Shown here: positions 43,081-52,089 of the stretch, piece by piece
Layout: the number at the start of each line of letters is the position of its first letter
Numbering within the stretch: position 1 is the first letter of the stretch
Assembly: GCF_964204645.1 (NCBI RefSeq)
Contig: NC_134026.1
Coordinates: forward strand, 8,071,450 to 8,135,449
Reading direction: 5' to 3'
Length of the DNA stretch: 64,000 bases
Source of the DNA: Tubulanus polymorphus
Taxonomy: Eukaryota; Nemertea; Palaeonemertea; Tubulaniformes; Tubulanidae
Notes under the pieces: generated by a model
The model's database searches: none
What the model saw: the letters and a program-made list of their open reading frames with translations, nothing else
What the model was told of the DNA's origin: nothing
Position numbers and translations under genes: made by a program

Positions 43081-43681
43081 TTATTTTAGTTAATTTTTGT
43101 TTTGATTCATTTTCTGTTTCGACGTTTGGTTGTAGTACAGCGTCATCTGTTTCGTTCTTACCTGATTTATATTCCATAGGTTTGATGTTCGAAAATGTTA
43201 TGACGCCAGTAGAAATCAATGTCATAACCGATCCTAATTGAAATGAAGCATAACCGACCCATTTTTGTAATTCAGTCATAACTAAGTAGTCATTTTTCAA
43301 ATCATTATATAATTTATTTTCATCATCAATTGGTATTAACTGGTTACATAACTTAGAATAACATTTGACAATACCATCTGAAATAGAATCATTTATTCTA
43401 GCTAATCTTGCCTCTTCATAAATCTTAAAATATTTGATTACTTTATCGGGTTTCATAGAGTCTAGTTCTTGAAAAGTTATTATTTTTCCTAAGAAGTCCT
43501 TAGATTTCCCGCCAGCAATCAATAGTTCTAGATGATGCTTACAATATAAATAGTATTCATAATCTATATTGTTATTAACTTGAATAGAATTAGAAACAAC
43601 TGTATCCTTATTATCACTAATACCTAAATCATCTAATGTTTTTTCAATATCAATACTATTCTTATTAGATTTCTTTGACAT
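43073..43681 (-). CDS. Conserved Polinton protein with C-terminal hydrophobic segment
   Basis: 202 residues. It has a helical core with motifs YYLYCKHHLELLIAGG and KYFKIYEEARLARINDSI. A long hydrophobic stretch near the C terminus (YASFQLGSVMTLISTGVITF, about 145-165) and a polar tail follow. The 'KFYKIYEARLGA' style motif recurs in other invertebrate Polintons in my memory, always near the integrase. Function unknown. TAAATG start. Confidence 0.6.
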   Translation of the reverse strand: MSKKSNKNSIDIEKTLDDLGISDNKDTVVSNSIQVNNNIDYEYYLYCKHHLELLIAGGKSKDFLGKIITFQELDSMKPDKVIKYFKIYEEARLARINDSISDGIVKCYSKLCNQLIPIDDENKLYNDLKNDYLVMTELQKWVGYASFQLGSVMTLISTGVITFSNIKPMEYKSGKNETDDAVLQPNVETENESKQKLTKINE

Positions 43682-43984
43682 TTATATTAGAGAAATTTAA
43701 TAAGAATAGTATTATAAGTATTATAAAATGATACTAGCTAGTTAAAGTTAAAGAATTCTAGTATTGACTACTGATACTAGCTATTTGAATTTAAAGAATT
43801 TCTATTCGGATCTATTCAAAATATAAAGTATTCTCTTTTTGAAAAGAAAATATTAAAAATATAATAGAATTCGATAGCTAGTTGAAGTTATTGTTTTTTA
43901 AATACTTTTTATTTAAATTAGGATTTGATATCTCACTACTTTTGTTTATCTATTAGGAGCAGTAGTTATAACTGTCCAGATAAG
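43682..43984. other. Intergene with short repeats
   Basis: Imperfect copies of GATACTAGCTA...AAAGAATTCTAG occur at about 43730 and 43780, with an inverted-like echo near 43868. This may hold the promoter for the leftward 202-aa gene and the 3' end of the HNH gene. No coding sequence. Confidence 0.5.
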
Positions 43985-44659
43985 TCATTTCGGATCCTTG
44001 ATATCAAATTCCTCAACGTATTGTTCATTATTTGGATTATTGTTCCATTGATCAATAAATTTCTTTGCCTTTGTTAACTGTTCTAAATATAACTGTAAAT
44101 CTAGTTTATTAGATTTGGTTTGATTTTCTTTCTTTTCTAAAGGTCTTAAATTTTTCCAATTCCAAATAAGTTTTTTATTGTATTCATCGTTCATGTTAAA
44201 TTTAGATATTGGTAACACGTGATCAATATGGTAATAATCCCCATAATTATCTATATTCATTTTATCATTGAATTGAAATATAATCCATGATTTGAGAAAT
44301 TCATCTGAACAACCCAATAAATTAGTTAATGTTTCTGAATGTGTTTCTTTGTTGAATAATAGTGTTAATCTAGACCGTAAACATTGTTTCAATCTAAAAT
44401 TAAGATCTGTTTGATATCTTTCTCTCATATATTCTGTCATATAATCATTATAAGATTCTCTATTATCTTCTCGATATTGTTTGGTATATAGTTTAATGCA
44501 AGTTTTACAGTAATATTGAAAACCATCTTTGCTAATCTTACGCTTACTAAATTCTGTTAATGATTTATTTAATTCACATTTAGAACACTTCTTGTAATAT
44601 ATGTTTATAACGCCAGTGTTATTTGTAATATTGATAGTTTGTGGTTGTTCTGGTTCCAT
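43985..44659 (-). CDS. HNH endonuclease with N-terminal zinc ribbon
   Basis: 224 residues. An N-terminal CSKC...YCKTC pair (about 22-25 and 49-53) looks like a zinc ribbon. The HNH core is YYHIDHVLPISKF (about 142-154), then WNWKNLRPLEKKENQTKSNK, matching H-N-H spacing. Related nucleases are common selfish or accessory genes in phages and large viruses. Here it is the first gene of the leftward block, with a GTATAATAAATG start. It could nick DNA for recombination or homing, or attack competitors. Fold assignment is firm; biological role is inference. Confidence 0.85.
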   Translation of the reverse strand: MEPEQPQTINITNNTGVINIYYKKCSKCELNKSLTEFSKRKISKDGFQYYCKTCIKLYTKQYREDNRESYNDYMTEYMRERYQTDLNFRLKQCLRSRLTLLFNKETHSETLTNLLGCSDEFLKSWIIFQFNDKMNIDNYGDYYHIDHVLPISKFNMNDEYNKKLIWNWKNLRPLEKKENQTKSNKLDLQLYLEQLTKAKKFIDQWNNNPNNEQYVEEFDIKDPK

Positions 44660-46009
44660 TTATTATACATATTTTTTTACTAAATTGGTTAATAATTTAT
44701 AATCCTATTCTATTTCTTCGACTAACGTTATCCTTTTTCATTCTTCGTTGCTTTTGATAAGTTGTTTCGATTCCTTGATATCTAAATAATACAAGCGGCC
44801 GGCCATTTATGGCCGGTTTTGCTTAATGCGCATGTGTTAAACATAATTATAAATTCATTCTATAAATTCTGTAAAATAGAAACAACACATGCGTTACATG
44901 TGTCACATGCGGCCATTTATGGCCGGTTTTGCTTAATGCACATGCGTTAAACATAATAGAAACGACTGAACATAAAAATTCACAAATCAGATTTACACAA
45001 TACATTATACAAGTTGTTCAGTTATTTCTTCTAATACATCATTTGATTTCTATAAATACAATTTATAATTACAAACATTTTTTCAATTACTGGTAAATAT
45101 TTAACTACATCAACAAATGTTAAACTTAATCATTGGAGTCTTAATGTTTTTGAAATTCTTATATTTCTTCTTAGATCTTTTGGTGATTCTATTGGTTTGA
45201 TATCCACCGGTTTGTGCGTGTTTAATTTGACACCAGTTCCACAGTTGTATATAGGTTTATTTGACTCTGGGCCTAGTTCCACAGTTATCTAAAAGATATA
45301 TCAAAATATAAATTTCTACACATAAATATATTTAAAGGTTTCATATTTAGCGGCCTTAATAAACAAAAACTGTACTTACATTTAACTCACGAACTGTAAA
45401 CTGTATATGATGTGGCGTTTATGAGACTGTTATGATACAGCGTTTATGAGAATATCCTGGTTATGACACAATGTTTATGGGACTATATCCGTTGAAAAGC
45501 GATCGATATATGCTGGTATTTCGTTCTGTGTGTGTATACGCAACTAATTGCTTTTCACCCGTAGACTGTCAAGCGTCTGATGTGCGCGCCTATTTATACT
45601 ATTCTATGCTCAGAAACATCTAGAATAAGTGTGTTGAGACTTGCGAATTATGAGATTTTTGATTGGTTAGAGCTTAGTTGTCCAGAAACATCTAAAAAGC
45701 GCGTTGAGACTTGTAAATTATGAGATTTGTGATTCGCTAACGTCCGCCGTATGATGTATAATACACAACGCGTTGAGACTTGTAAATATAGTTGAAAAAA
45801 AATCAATAATAAAGGCATTTAGATCAATGAAATTAATTAACTCTTTACAATTGAAATATAAGCTGGTAACATATGTTTACTAGAGCTAATACAACCAACT
45901 ATATAGCTGAGTATTATCAGGCGTTTATAACGATTCAACATATTTTTCACTATATGTTGAGTTCCTTAATTCGATAAATGTCTTTGCTTTAACCAACTGG
46001 ACTAAAAAC
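44660..46009. promoter_or_regulatory. Right non-coding region of the Polinton with palindromic direct repeats
   Basis: There is no gene in 1.35 kb. Two copies of GGCCATTTATGGCCGG plus TTTTGCTTAATG and TTAAACATAAT lie at about 44796-44849 and 44908-44957; each contains the palindrome arms CCGGCCAT/ATGGCCGG. Further right, about three copies of GTTGAGACTTG...ATTATGAGATTT occur at 45632-45790. Repeated GTTCCACAGTT lies at 45235-45290. It is less AT-rich in places than the gene blocks. A control region for the leftward block is a reasonable inference. Confidence 0.5.
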
Positions 46010-46098
46010 AAATGTGTTCTAGTTTTATTGTGTCTTGCTTTTGGGGATTTATCTATATCGATATTACATGTTGGGCAGTAGTATTTATTTGCTTCCAT
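46010..46098 (-). pseudogene. Truncated duplicate of the polB 5' end in the right terminal repeat
   Basis: The first 29 or so codons of polB, including the first zinc finger (MEANKYYCPTCN...ARHNKTRTH), are repeated here in reverse complement with only four or five base changes, then homology stops abruptly. It cannot encode a polymerase. It exists because the inverted repeat runs into the gene. Confidence 0.9.
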
Positions 46099-46225
46099 TT
46101 TAATACTATATTTTTTATTAAAATTGATTTTAGAAGTTCAATAATTTAAATGTTATTCATATATATATGAATATTTTAAGAGTAATAGGGGTAATGGGCT
46201 TTCAGGCTAAAGGTTTAATGATCGA
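46010..46225 (-). repeat. Inner terminal inverted repeat, right copy
   Basis: This is the reverse complement of 28500-28712, including TTCATATATATATGAATA and the polB start. One notable difference is the shorter palindrome here (ATTCATATATATATGAATAA without the full AACATTTAAA arm on one side). Confidence 0.88.
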
Positions 46226-46588
46226 GCCCATTAAAAAACAAAATATTAAAAGTAATTAAAAAACTATAATATATTTTCATAACCGCGTGCATTTCAGTTG
46301 AATAATAGAATAATTATTATCATTTGAATATATTTGATTATTTGAATTTGTGTATTGTAATTAAATCAATTGGTCGCGGAGCGGAGCGGTAGCGAAGTGG
46401 AGCGACCAATTGATTTAATACAATATGCTTTTTATATTATTGATATCTTAGAATAAATATTTAGTTTTGATATAAAATGCACGCGGTTATGAAAATATAT
46501 TATAGTTTTTTAATTACTTTTAATATTTTGTTTTTTAATGGGCTCGACCGTTCGACCTTTGGCCTGAAAGCCCATTACCCCTATTACT
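46181..46588. repeat. Right terminal foldback unit of the Polinton
   Basis: 408 bp, beginning AGTAATAGGGGTAATGGGC and ending GCCCATTACCCCTATTACT. The arms pair through AACTATAATATATTTTCATAACCGCGTGCAT and beyond. The centre holds another hairpin (AATCAATTGGTCGC / GCGACCAATTGATT) around a short AGCGGAGCGG-rich segment at about 46376-46406. Beyond the outer 50 bp it does not resemble the left unit. The plus-strand frame 46477-46722 across the boundary is spurious. Confidence 0.9.
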
Positions 46589-46594
46589 ACCCTC
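46589..46594. repeat. Target-site duplication, right (ACCCTC)
   Basis: This is identical to 28268-28273 and directly abuts the element's CT-3' end. Confidence 0.9.
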
Positions 46595-46654
46595 AATTTC
46601 CTCATGCTGTCCCCCACGGGTTAGGCATAGCTGCCAATGATCGAGGCAGAAACA

Positions 46655-46775
46655 TCAGGGCCTGGTTTTATAGACTGGTATTAACTTTAACCCGGGGGCT
46701 AACTCAATTGATAGTGAATTGAGTTAGCCCTGGGGTTAAAGTTAATACCAATCTATAAAACCGGGCCCAGGAATT
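46655..46775. repeat. Foldback (MITE-like) element
   Basis: Arms GGTTTTATAGACTGGTATTA and AACTTTAACCC...GGGCTAACTCAATT pair almost perfectly with their complement across a 7-bp loop (GATAGTG) at about 46710. It is non-coding. Confidence 0.85.
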
Positions 46776-46882
46776 TATATCGACTTAAATCCGCACAAAA
46801 GAACATAGAAAAAACCAATAATCTATTTATGATTCTATTTTATCACGTTGTATTTGTTTTCCAACAAATGCGTGTATATATT

Positions 46883-47386
46883 TCAACCTCTCCTGCGACT
46901 GCGGCGCTGACCTGCGCCATTTTGCTTCTGCTTCTTTTGCTTCTTCTGCTTACTTCCACCCACGTCTGCTTCGACTTCTTCTGGTTCTTTAACTTCATCC
47001 GGTTCAACTTTATCTGGTTCAGCTACATCTGGGTCAACTTTATCTGATTCAGATGTACATTCCATGGCCAGCAACTGTTGCAATTCCTCTATTCGCTCAT
47101 CTTTCTCGTTCAGTCTTAGGTGGTAGACTTGCCTTTGTTCTTCCATATTTTCCAAGTGACGTTGTTTTTGGTCCTCGAGGTTTTTCAGAGCAAGCTCGTT
47201 TTGGTCTGCCCGCTCTTGTTTGTGGTTCTCATTATTGTTTTCCATCTCTTCTCGGTGGCGTTTTTTCATTTTATTTGTTAATTGTTGGCATGCTTGACCT
47301 TCTCCAGCTTCGTTGAATTCGACGAGTAAAGCGACCACTAGTACGACTAGAATACAAACTCGTCCAAATGTCTTCATTGTCCACAT
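46883..47386 (-). CDS. Secreted coiled-coil protein with basic C terminus, paralogue 1
   Basis: 167 residues from the first Met, about 164 from the second (MKTFGRV), which better fits a signal peptide. Layout: signal peptide (VCILVVLVVALLVEF), then one Cys (QACQQ), a heptad-rich coiled coil at about 35-105 (KQERADQNELALKNLEDQK), a second Cys (MECTSES), an acidic repeat of the type VEPDEVKEPEE, and a Lys/Arg tail ending RRSRRRG. An acceptor-like TTATTGATAG directly precedes the start, implying a 5' non-coding exon. No family recognised. Two Cys flanking the coil suggest disulfide-linked oligomers outside the cell. A paralogue lies at 58676-59203. Confidence 0.7.
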   Translation of the reverse strand: MWTMKTFGRVCILVVLVVALLVEFNEAGEGQACQQLTNKMKKRHREEMENNNENHKQERADQNELALKNLEDQKQRHLENMEEQRQVYHLRLNEKDERIEELQQLLAMECTSESDKVDPDVAEPDKVEPDEVKEPEEVEADVGGSKQKKQKKQKQNGAGQRRSRRRG

Positions 47387-47739
47387 CTATCAATAAAACA
47401 CATATAGAAATTACACCAAGATCTATTCCACACCAGGCGCGATCGCGCTAACGTCGCAAACATTTCGTGCCCTTTTTCATTTTTTCATCCCCAAATTAGA
47501 TAGGGCACAAATTGAGTCGTCTCATTTTTTTTTACAAAATAAGCAAGGTAGATAATTTTCAACAAAAATGCACACCATCTTCCAGGGATAGGCCTAATAA
47601 GTAAGTTAATGCAATCGCGGGATCCGTAACCGGAGTCCGGACCCCGTGTACTGACCCATGGTAAATAAATGTGATCGCGGGGTCCGGAGCTGGGCCCCTA
47701 CCCGGAACCTGAAGGATGGCTGGGTTGATTGATAGACAC

Positions 47740-47975
47740 CACACCTGCTGACTGATCGTAGTCACCACACCTGACTGGTCACCAGTCACTAACTACACCA
47801 GACTGATCACCAGTCACTGCCCTTGCTGACTGGTCACCAGTCACTAACTACACCAGACTGATCACCAGTCACTGCACTCGCTGACTGGTCACCAGTCACT
47901 TACTACACCAGACTGATCACCAGTCTCTGCACTTGTTGACTGATCACCAGTCACTACTGCCGACTGATCACACCA
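47740..47975. repeat. Tandem repeat (about 58 bp)
   Basis: About four units contain ACTGGTCACCAGTCACT and CTACACCAGACTGATCACCAG. The core GACTGGTCACCAGTC is itself palindromic. No coding content. Confidence 0.85.
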
Positions 47976-48049
47976 CGAACTTTGCTCACCACTTGACCAG
48001 ATAAACTGCCAGACTCCGTCAATCTACTAGTCTAATCTAGCGGTTCGCA

Positions 48050-48125
48050 TTCTAGGCTGGCTATGCAGGAGGTCGCAGTTCGAGTCCTGCCTGGGTTAGG
48101 TTTACGCCTGAGCTAGACTTAGGGT
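48050..48125 (+). mobile_element. Possible tRNA-derived SINE head
   Basis: TCTAGCGGTTCGCATT resembles a degenerate A box, and GCAGTTCGAGTCCTGCC is a good B box at about 45 bp distance. It does not fold into a complete tRNA by eye, so a SINE fragment is preferred. Confidence 0.35.
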
Positions 48126-48379
48126 TATCGACGACAGGTCTTCTTCTATTGGTGTTTTCGATGTTTGCTTCGTGGTATGGAATTTTGGACCTACCACTTG
48201 GGAAGGAATAGTTGTGCATATTTGTGTCTGAAACTGGGGTTAGAATTGTTTTGCAGAAAAGTTTTAATTTTGGAATAACGAAACTGCCGTTAAGAACTTC
48301 GTTCTGATGTACGTATCTAATATCATTATTAGGTTGGAGGTTGCAAGAGGAGCGTGCGTAACTATGATAAAATCGTGTG

Positions 48380-49700
48380 CGGAGAATAATCATCATCTAA
48401 CCTTTCTGTTTGATACGCCGCGATGAAATCTCGGTCTGTTATGATTCGAAGCGGTCTAAAATTAGGCATTTTATAATAGTACTGGTATTTCGTTAACGCT
48501 TCAAGAAACATTTTAATTTAAGTAACATACCTCGATGACACATGTCAGGATCAGATTGTGGTGACAGTAGTACGTGGCAAGTGTAGCTTCCAGTGGCGGG
48601 CACAGAATCAATTTCCGATGGGCTTGGCACCCCTATTCAGGGCTGGCGGAACCGGTACGGCCAGTACGGCTGGACCATTAATTTTGCCGATTATGTTTCA
48701 AAATTTCTTTAACTTAAAACTTCGGTCATTGGTGGTATCATTCAGTAGTCTAATTTACTGTAAATACTGATAGTAAATGTGTGTTTCATAGTTTTACATG
48801 TTTTATTTGTATATTTCTGATATTATAAACATGTAGTATAATATAGCAGCTCAAGATAATCCTGTTCACGATATTTTCAAGTTTGCTTATCCCAATCTTG
48901 TACATTGTTTCATCACGATATTAAAAAGCCTGTTTTGTGTCTATAGATTTCTAAATCCAGTGTAGCAACCTTCTTATTTTAACTACCTTCAAGTATCTCC
49001 CCAACAAATCGCCACAATGCCTATGGCGGCCATGACAATAATTGTCAATTTCTTGATGTGTGGCTATAGAACCAGCAAATTGTGACCTCGAAAATTTTCG
49101 GTGCACGGGACTCCGCTATTGGGGCTTGATATAGACGAACCGGATGCATTCTTAAATGCTCCCAATTGTGTATCATAAGTGAATTTTTCAAAATTTTCCG
49201 CGCAGTTATTAATTGCGACGGACCAGAGCGCGCTACGCGCTTCTGCCTATTAGGTACGGTTTGGGATGGCCGTACCTTCCGCCGTCCTTGCTATTTCATA
49301 ACATTTTGTGACTGCAAAAAGTTTCTTATTTTTAAATTCAGTGTTTTAATTGCTGTTTTCTGATCAGATACCAGATATTGAAACCAAATGAAAGCTGACC
49401 AACTCGCATCAAATCTTTGAGCCTTCGACGCTTGGCTTTACTGGCGTGGTTTAGGTCCACTTGTAGTTTAAAACGCATCCCCTTTGGAGGCTATAGGCCT
49501 GCAGAGGGTGCTCAGAGGTTAATGGAAGGGTCTTTAGGTGACAAAACATTGCGTTTCAATGGCGGGGAAATTGGGTGACAATACATTCTCCAGACTTCTG
49601 AAAAAGATTGGCATTTCTCCAATTAAAAAAGCATACAGCATGCTGTCGACATTTCATCTGAACCCGCTCTAAATCTGCACTAGACTTAAGTTCCAATGCC
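48380..49700. repeat. Segmental duplication, copy 1 (upstream region)
   Basis: Blocks such as CGATGACACATGTCAGGATC (about 48533), the GTGTAGCTT...CAATTTCCG segment (about 48578-48618) and CATTCTCCAGACTTCTG...TGCTGTCGACATTTCA (about 49583-49655) recur in the same order at 60040-60800. With the secreted-protein genes, this shows that about 2-3 kb was duplicated. No additional gene seen. Confidence 0.65.
48385..48520 (-). other. Putative 5' non-coding exon of the 46.9-kb secreted-protein gene
   Basis: A segment ending in a donor (CAGAAAG|GTTAGA, minus strand) is conserved with 59935-60040, where the matching donor is AGAGAG|GTAAGA. Joined to the acceptor before each coding exon, it would not keep an open frame. 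It therefore reads as a 5' UTR. Splicing is inferred, not shown. Confidence 0.35.
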
Positions 49701-49954
49701 ACCAGACACTCCAGACAGGAACATTATTTGTAAGAGTTGGCCTATGCTTAATTGATAATTAAGTTGTAATTTGTAGCTGGTTGGCGCTGATCAGTCGGGA
49801 TTTTGGGGAACCCATGTAAGAATCTGTTTGTAGTAACTTGGAAACATGTTTGTAGAACCTCGATGAACACAGTGAAGCACTGTGTTTATACGTAGATCCT
49901 AGTTTTAAAGCCCTCTTGTAGAACCTAGTTTTAGAACCATATTTGTAGTATCTA

Positions 49955-50171
49955 GAACCTTAACGCGGTTTTAACGCGGCGTTAAAACGAAAAACTGGTT
50001 TTAACGATGCGTTAAAACCAAAATTTCGTTTTAATGATGCGTTTAAACGAAAAACTGGTTTTAACGATGCGATAAAACGAAAAATGTAGAATTAGAAAAA
50101 AATTGGTGGAGACCGAGTGTCATTTTAATTTTTTTTTTCTTTAATGTGGCCCGAATCTATGAATCAGCCAC
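49955..50171. repeat. GTTTTAACGATGCG-type array with a foldback-family terminus
   Basis: Four to five units alternate GTTTTAACGATGCGTTAAAAC and CGAAAAACTGG. The flank then runs to ATCAGCCACCATA at 50162-50174, the terminal motif of the foldback element at 7915-8400. It is probably a partial relative. Confidence 0.5.
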
Positions 50172-50440
50172 CATACTTATCAGAGGATATCTCACTGATC
50201 GGAGTCAGCTGATAAATCACTTGTACAAGCCTTATTTCTCGATTGGATCACTGCAATACCGAATATCCATGGAACTTATTCAAAAACTTCCAACCTCTCC
50301 AGAAGTCGTTACCCGTGCTCCTCGCTTTGATCAGATTTTCCTGTTCTTCATCGATCGTCTCCATTGGTTACCCGGTGTCCGCTAGAATAACAATCTTCGA
50401 AAAACGATATTCCGGGAAAAACAAAAAACGATAAACAACT
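50172..50440 (+). mobile_element. Decayed LINE fragment (RT C-terminal region)
   Basis: Two overlapping frames give VTRAPRFDQIF and LHWLPG / IGYPVSARIT. This is the 'RFDHITPVL-LHWLPV-RI' block common after LINE reverse transcriptases, broken by a frameshift. It is short and inactive. Confidence 0.5.
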
Positions 50441-50444
50441 ACCT

Positions 50445-51215
50445 GATGCATTTAAGATAGACAACAATCGAACAAAAGTAGAAGATAAAAATTTGATTTC
50501 TTGAAATTAAAGATCCCTCTAATGAACGTTTTCTTCTTTCTAACTACACGCAACGAGTTCAAAAATAAATAGTAGAAAATAAATTGTTTAAGGATAAGGT
50601 ATTGATGAAATTAAAATGAAAGTTATCACGAGTGTATTGATTTGATTAAGGATCCCATCTGCCACATATCTCCGATCAAAGCTTTCAAACTGGAATCATA
50701 CCGGATGACCTAAATAGTGCAAAAATTGGACCCCTCCACAAAAGCGGTGGTATTGGTATTGGTGGTCTCTTGGTGGTAAAATTCCATGCTATTTGGATAA
50801 TGAAAAAACAACAGTTGGTGTCTATACTTATCCAAAGCATTCGACACTGCAAATCACAACATTTTTTTAGACAAATTACAAAATAAATCTGCAATCATAA
50901 CTTTAGCTACATAAATGTGCCGCGAGAATCAGATTCCAATTAACTTGATCACAAGCGGTCATCAACAAATTACAGCGGTGGCCGGTTGTATTATGTAAAT
51001 TCGAATACACTGGTATACTTTTCAGAAGTATGTAAGTATGTCAAATTCAATTTTCAGGTCCATCCATCGTCGTCAGACGCGAAGTATGAATAATCTACAC
51101 ATACCCCATTACGTACGTGGACCGTTAAAAACAATTTTGCGGTATTAGGTCTCTGTTCTAATTTTATGGAATTCTCGGCCCAAGTCCGAAATACGACATT
51201 ATATAATTAATAATA
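50445..51215. other. No gene seen
   Basis: No exon, RNA or clear repeat could be supported between the LINE fragment and the trinucleotide array. Confidence 0.35.
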
Positions 51216-51516
<301 letters not shown>

Positions 51517-51569
51517 TAGCTGCAAAGCAGCGATAACGGGTTTTCTGCACAGTCTTAGAATCCTGTTCA

Positions 51570-51745
51570 ACGGTGGATTTCAACAAAGCATTTGATAAGG
51601 CTCAACATCAGCCATTACTAAAATCAACGGGACGCCTCATCTTGAATTGAGACGGTCTAACTAGTGGAGTCACGCAAGGTAGTATCCTAAGTCGTCTTCT
51701 GTTTAATGTCCTGACAAATGACATACACAGTAATCCAAAATATAC
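51570..51745 (+). mobile_element. Decayed reverse transcriptase fragment
   Basis: The frames contain DFNKAFDKAQHQPLL and then, after a deletion, GVTQGSILSRLLFNVLTND. These are RT motifs around the 'AFD-V-H' and 'G-PQGS-LGPLLF' blocks, with the region between them lost. The fragment is inactive. Confidence 0.7.
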
Positions 51746-51811
51746 CAGACCGAGTAAATTTCCAAAACGACCTTAACACACTGTTCGACCAAAAAATTTA
51801 ATGTTCCGACA

Positions 51812-52082
51812 AAACCACGGGTACAAAACCAAAATTATGAATTGTCGCGGGTGACAAAACCAAAATATTGAATTGTCACGGGCGACAAAACCAAAATAAT
51901 GAATTGTCGCGGGCGATAAAACCACAATAATGAATTGTCGCGGGCGTTAAAACCAAAATATTGAATTGTCGCGGCGATAAAACCAAAATAATGAATTGTC
52001 GCGGACGACAAAAACAAAATATTGAATTGTTGCATGCGACAAAACCAGAATAATGAATTGTCGCGGGCGACAAAACCAAACT
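51812..52082. repeat. 31-bp tandem array, left block
   Basis: About eight or nine units of GAATTGTCGCGGGCGACAAA plus ACCAAAATAAT. It has the same unit and orientation as the large array at 53489-55130. Confidence 0.95.
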
Positions 52083-52089
52083 AGGGGTC

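Larger units (their letters stand above)
28274..46588 (+). mobile_element. Full-length Polinton/Maverick virus-like transposon, 18,315 bp
   Basis: The ends are AGTAATAGGG and its complement CCTATTACT, flanked by ACCCTC on both sides. The interior is far more AT-rich than the host and holds the Polinton hallmark set: protein-primed PolB, DDE integrase, A32/FtsK-like packaging ATPase, double-jelly-roll major capsid protein and penton-like minor capsid protein. Ten or more smaller genes sit around them. Genes form two convergent blocks, rightward 28.6-40.6 kb and leftward 44.7-41.0 kb. Published Polintons are 15-20 kb with 6-bp duplications and 5'-AG ends, all met here. No cysteine protease gene was recognised. 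Four genes carry apparent breaks, so this copy is probably not autonomous. Confidence 0.95.

Noticed and set aside
46477-46722. 81-aa frame across the right Polinton border
   Set aside because: It spans element tip, target duplication and host foldback, so it cannot be a conserved gene.
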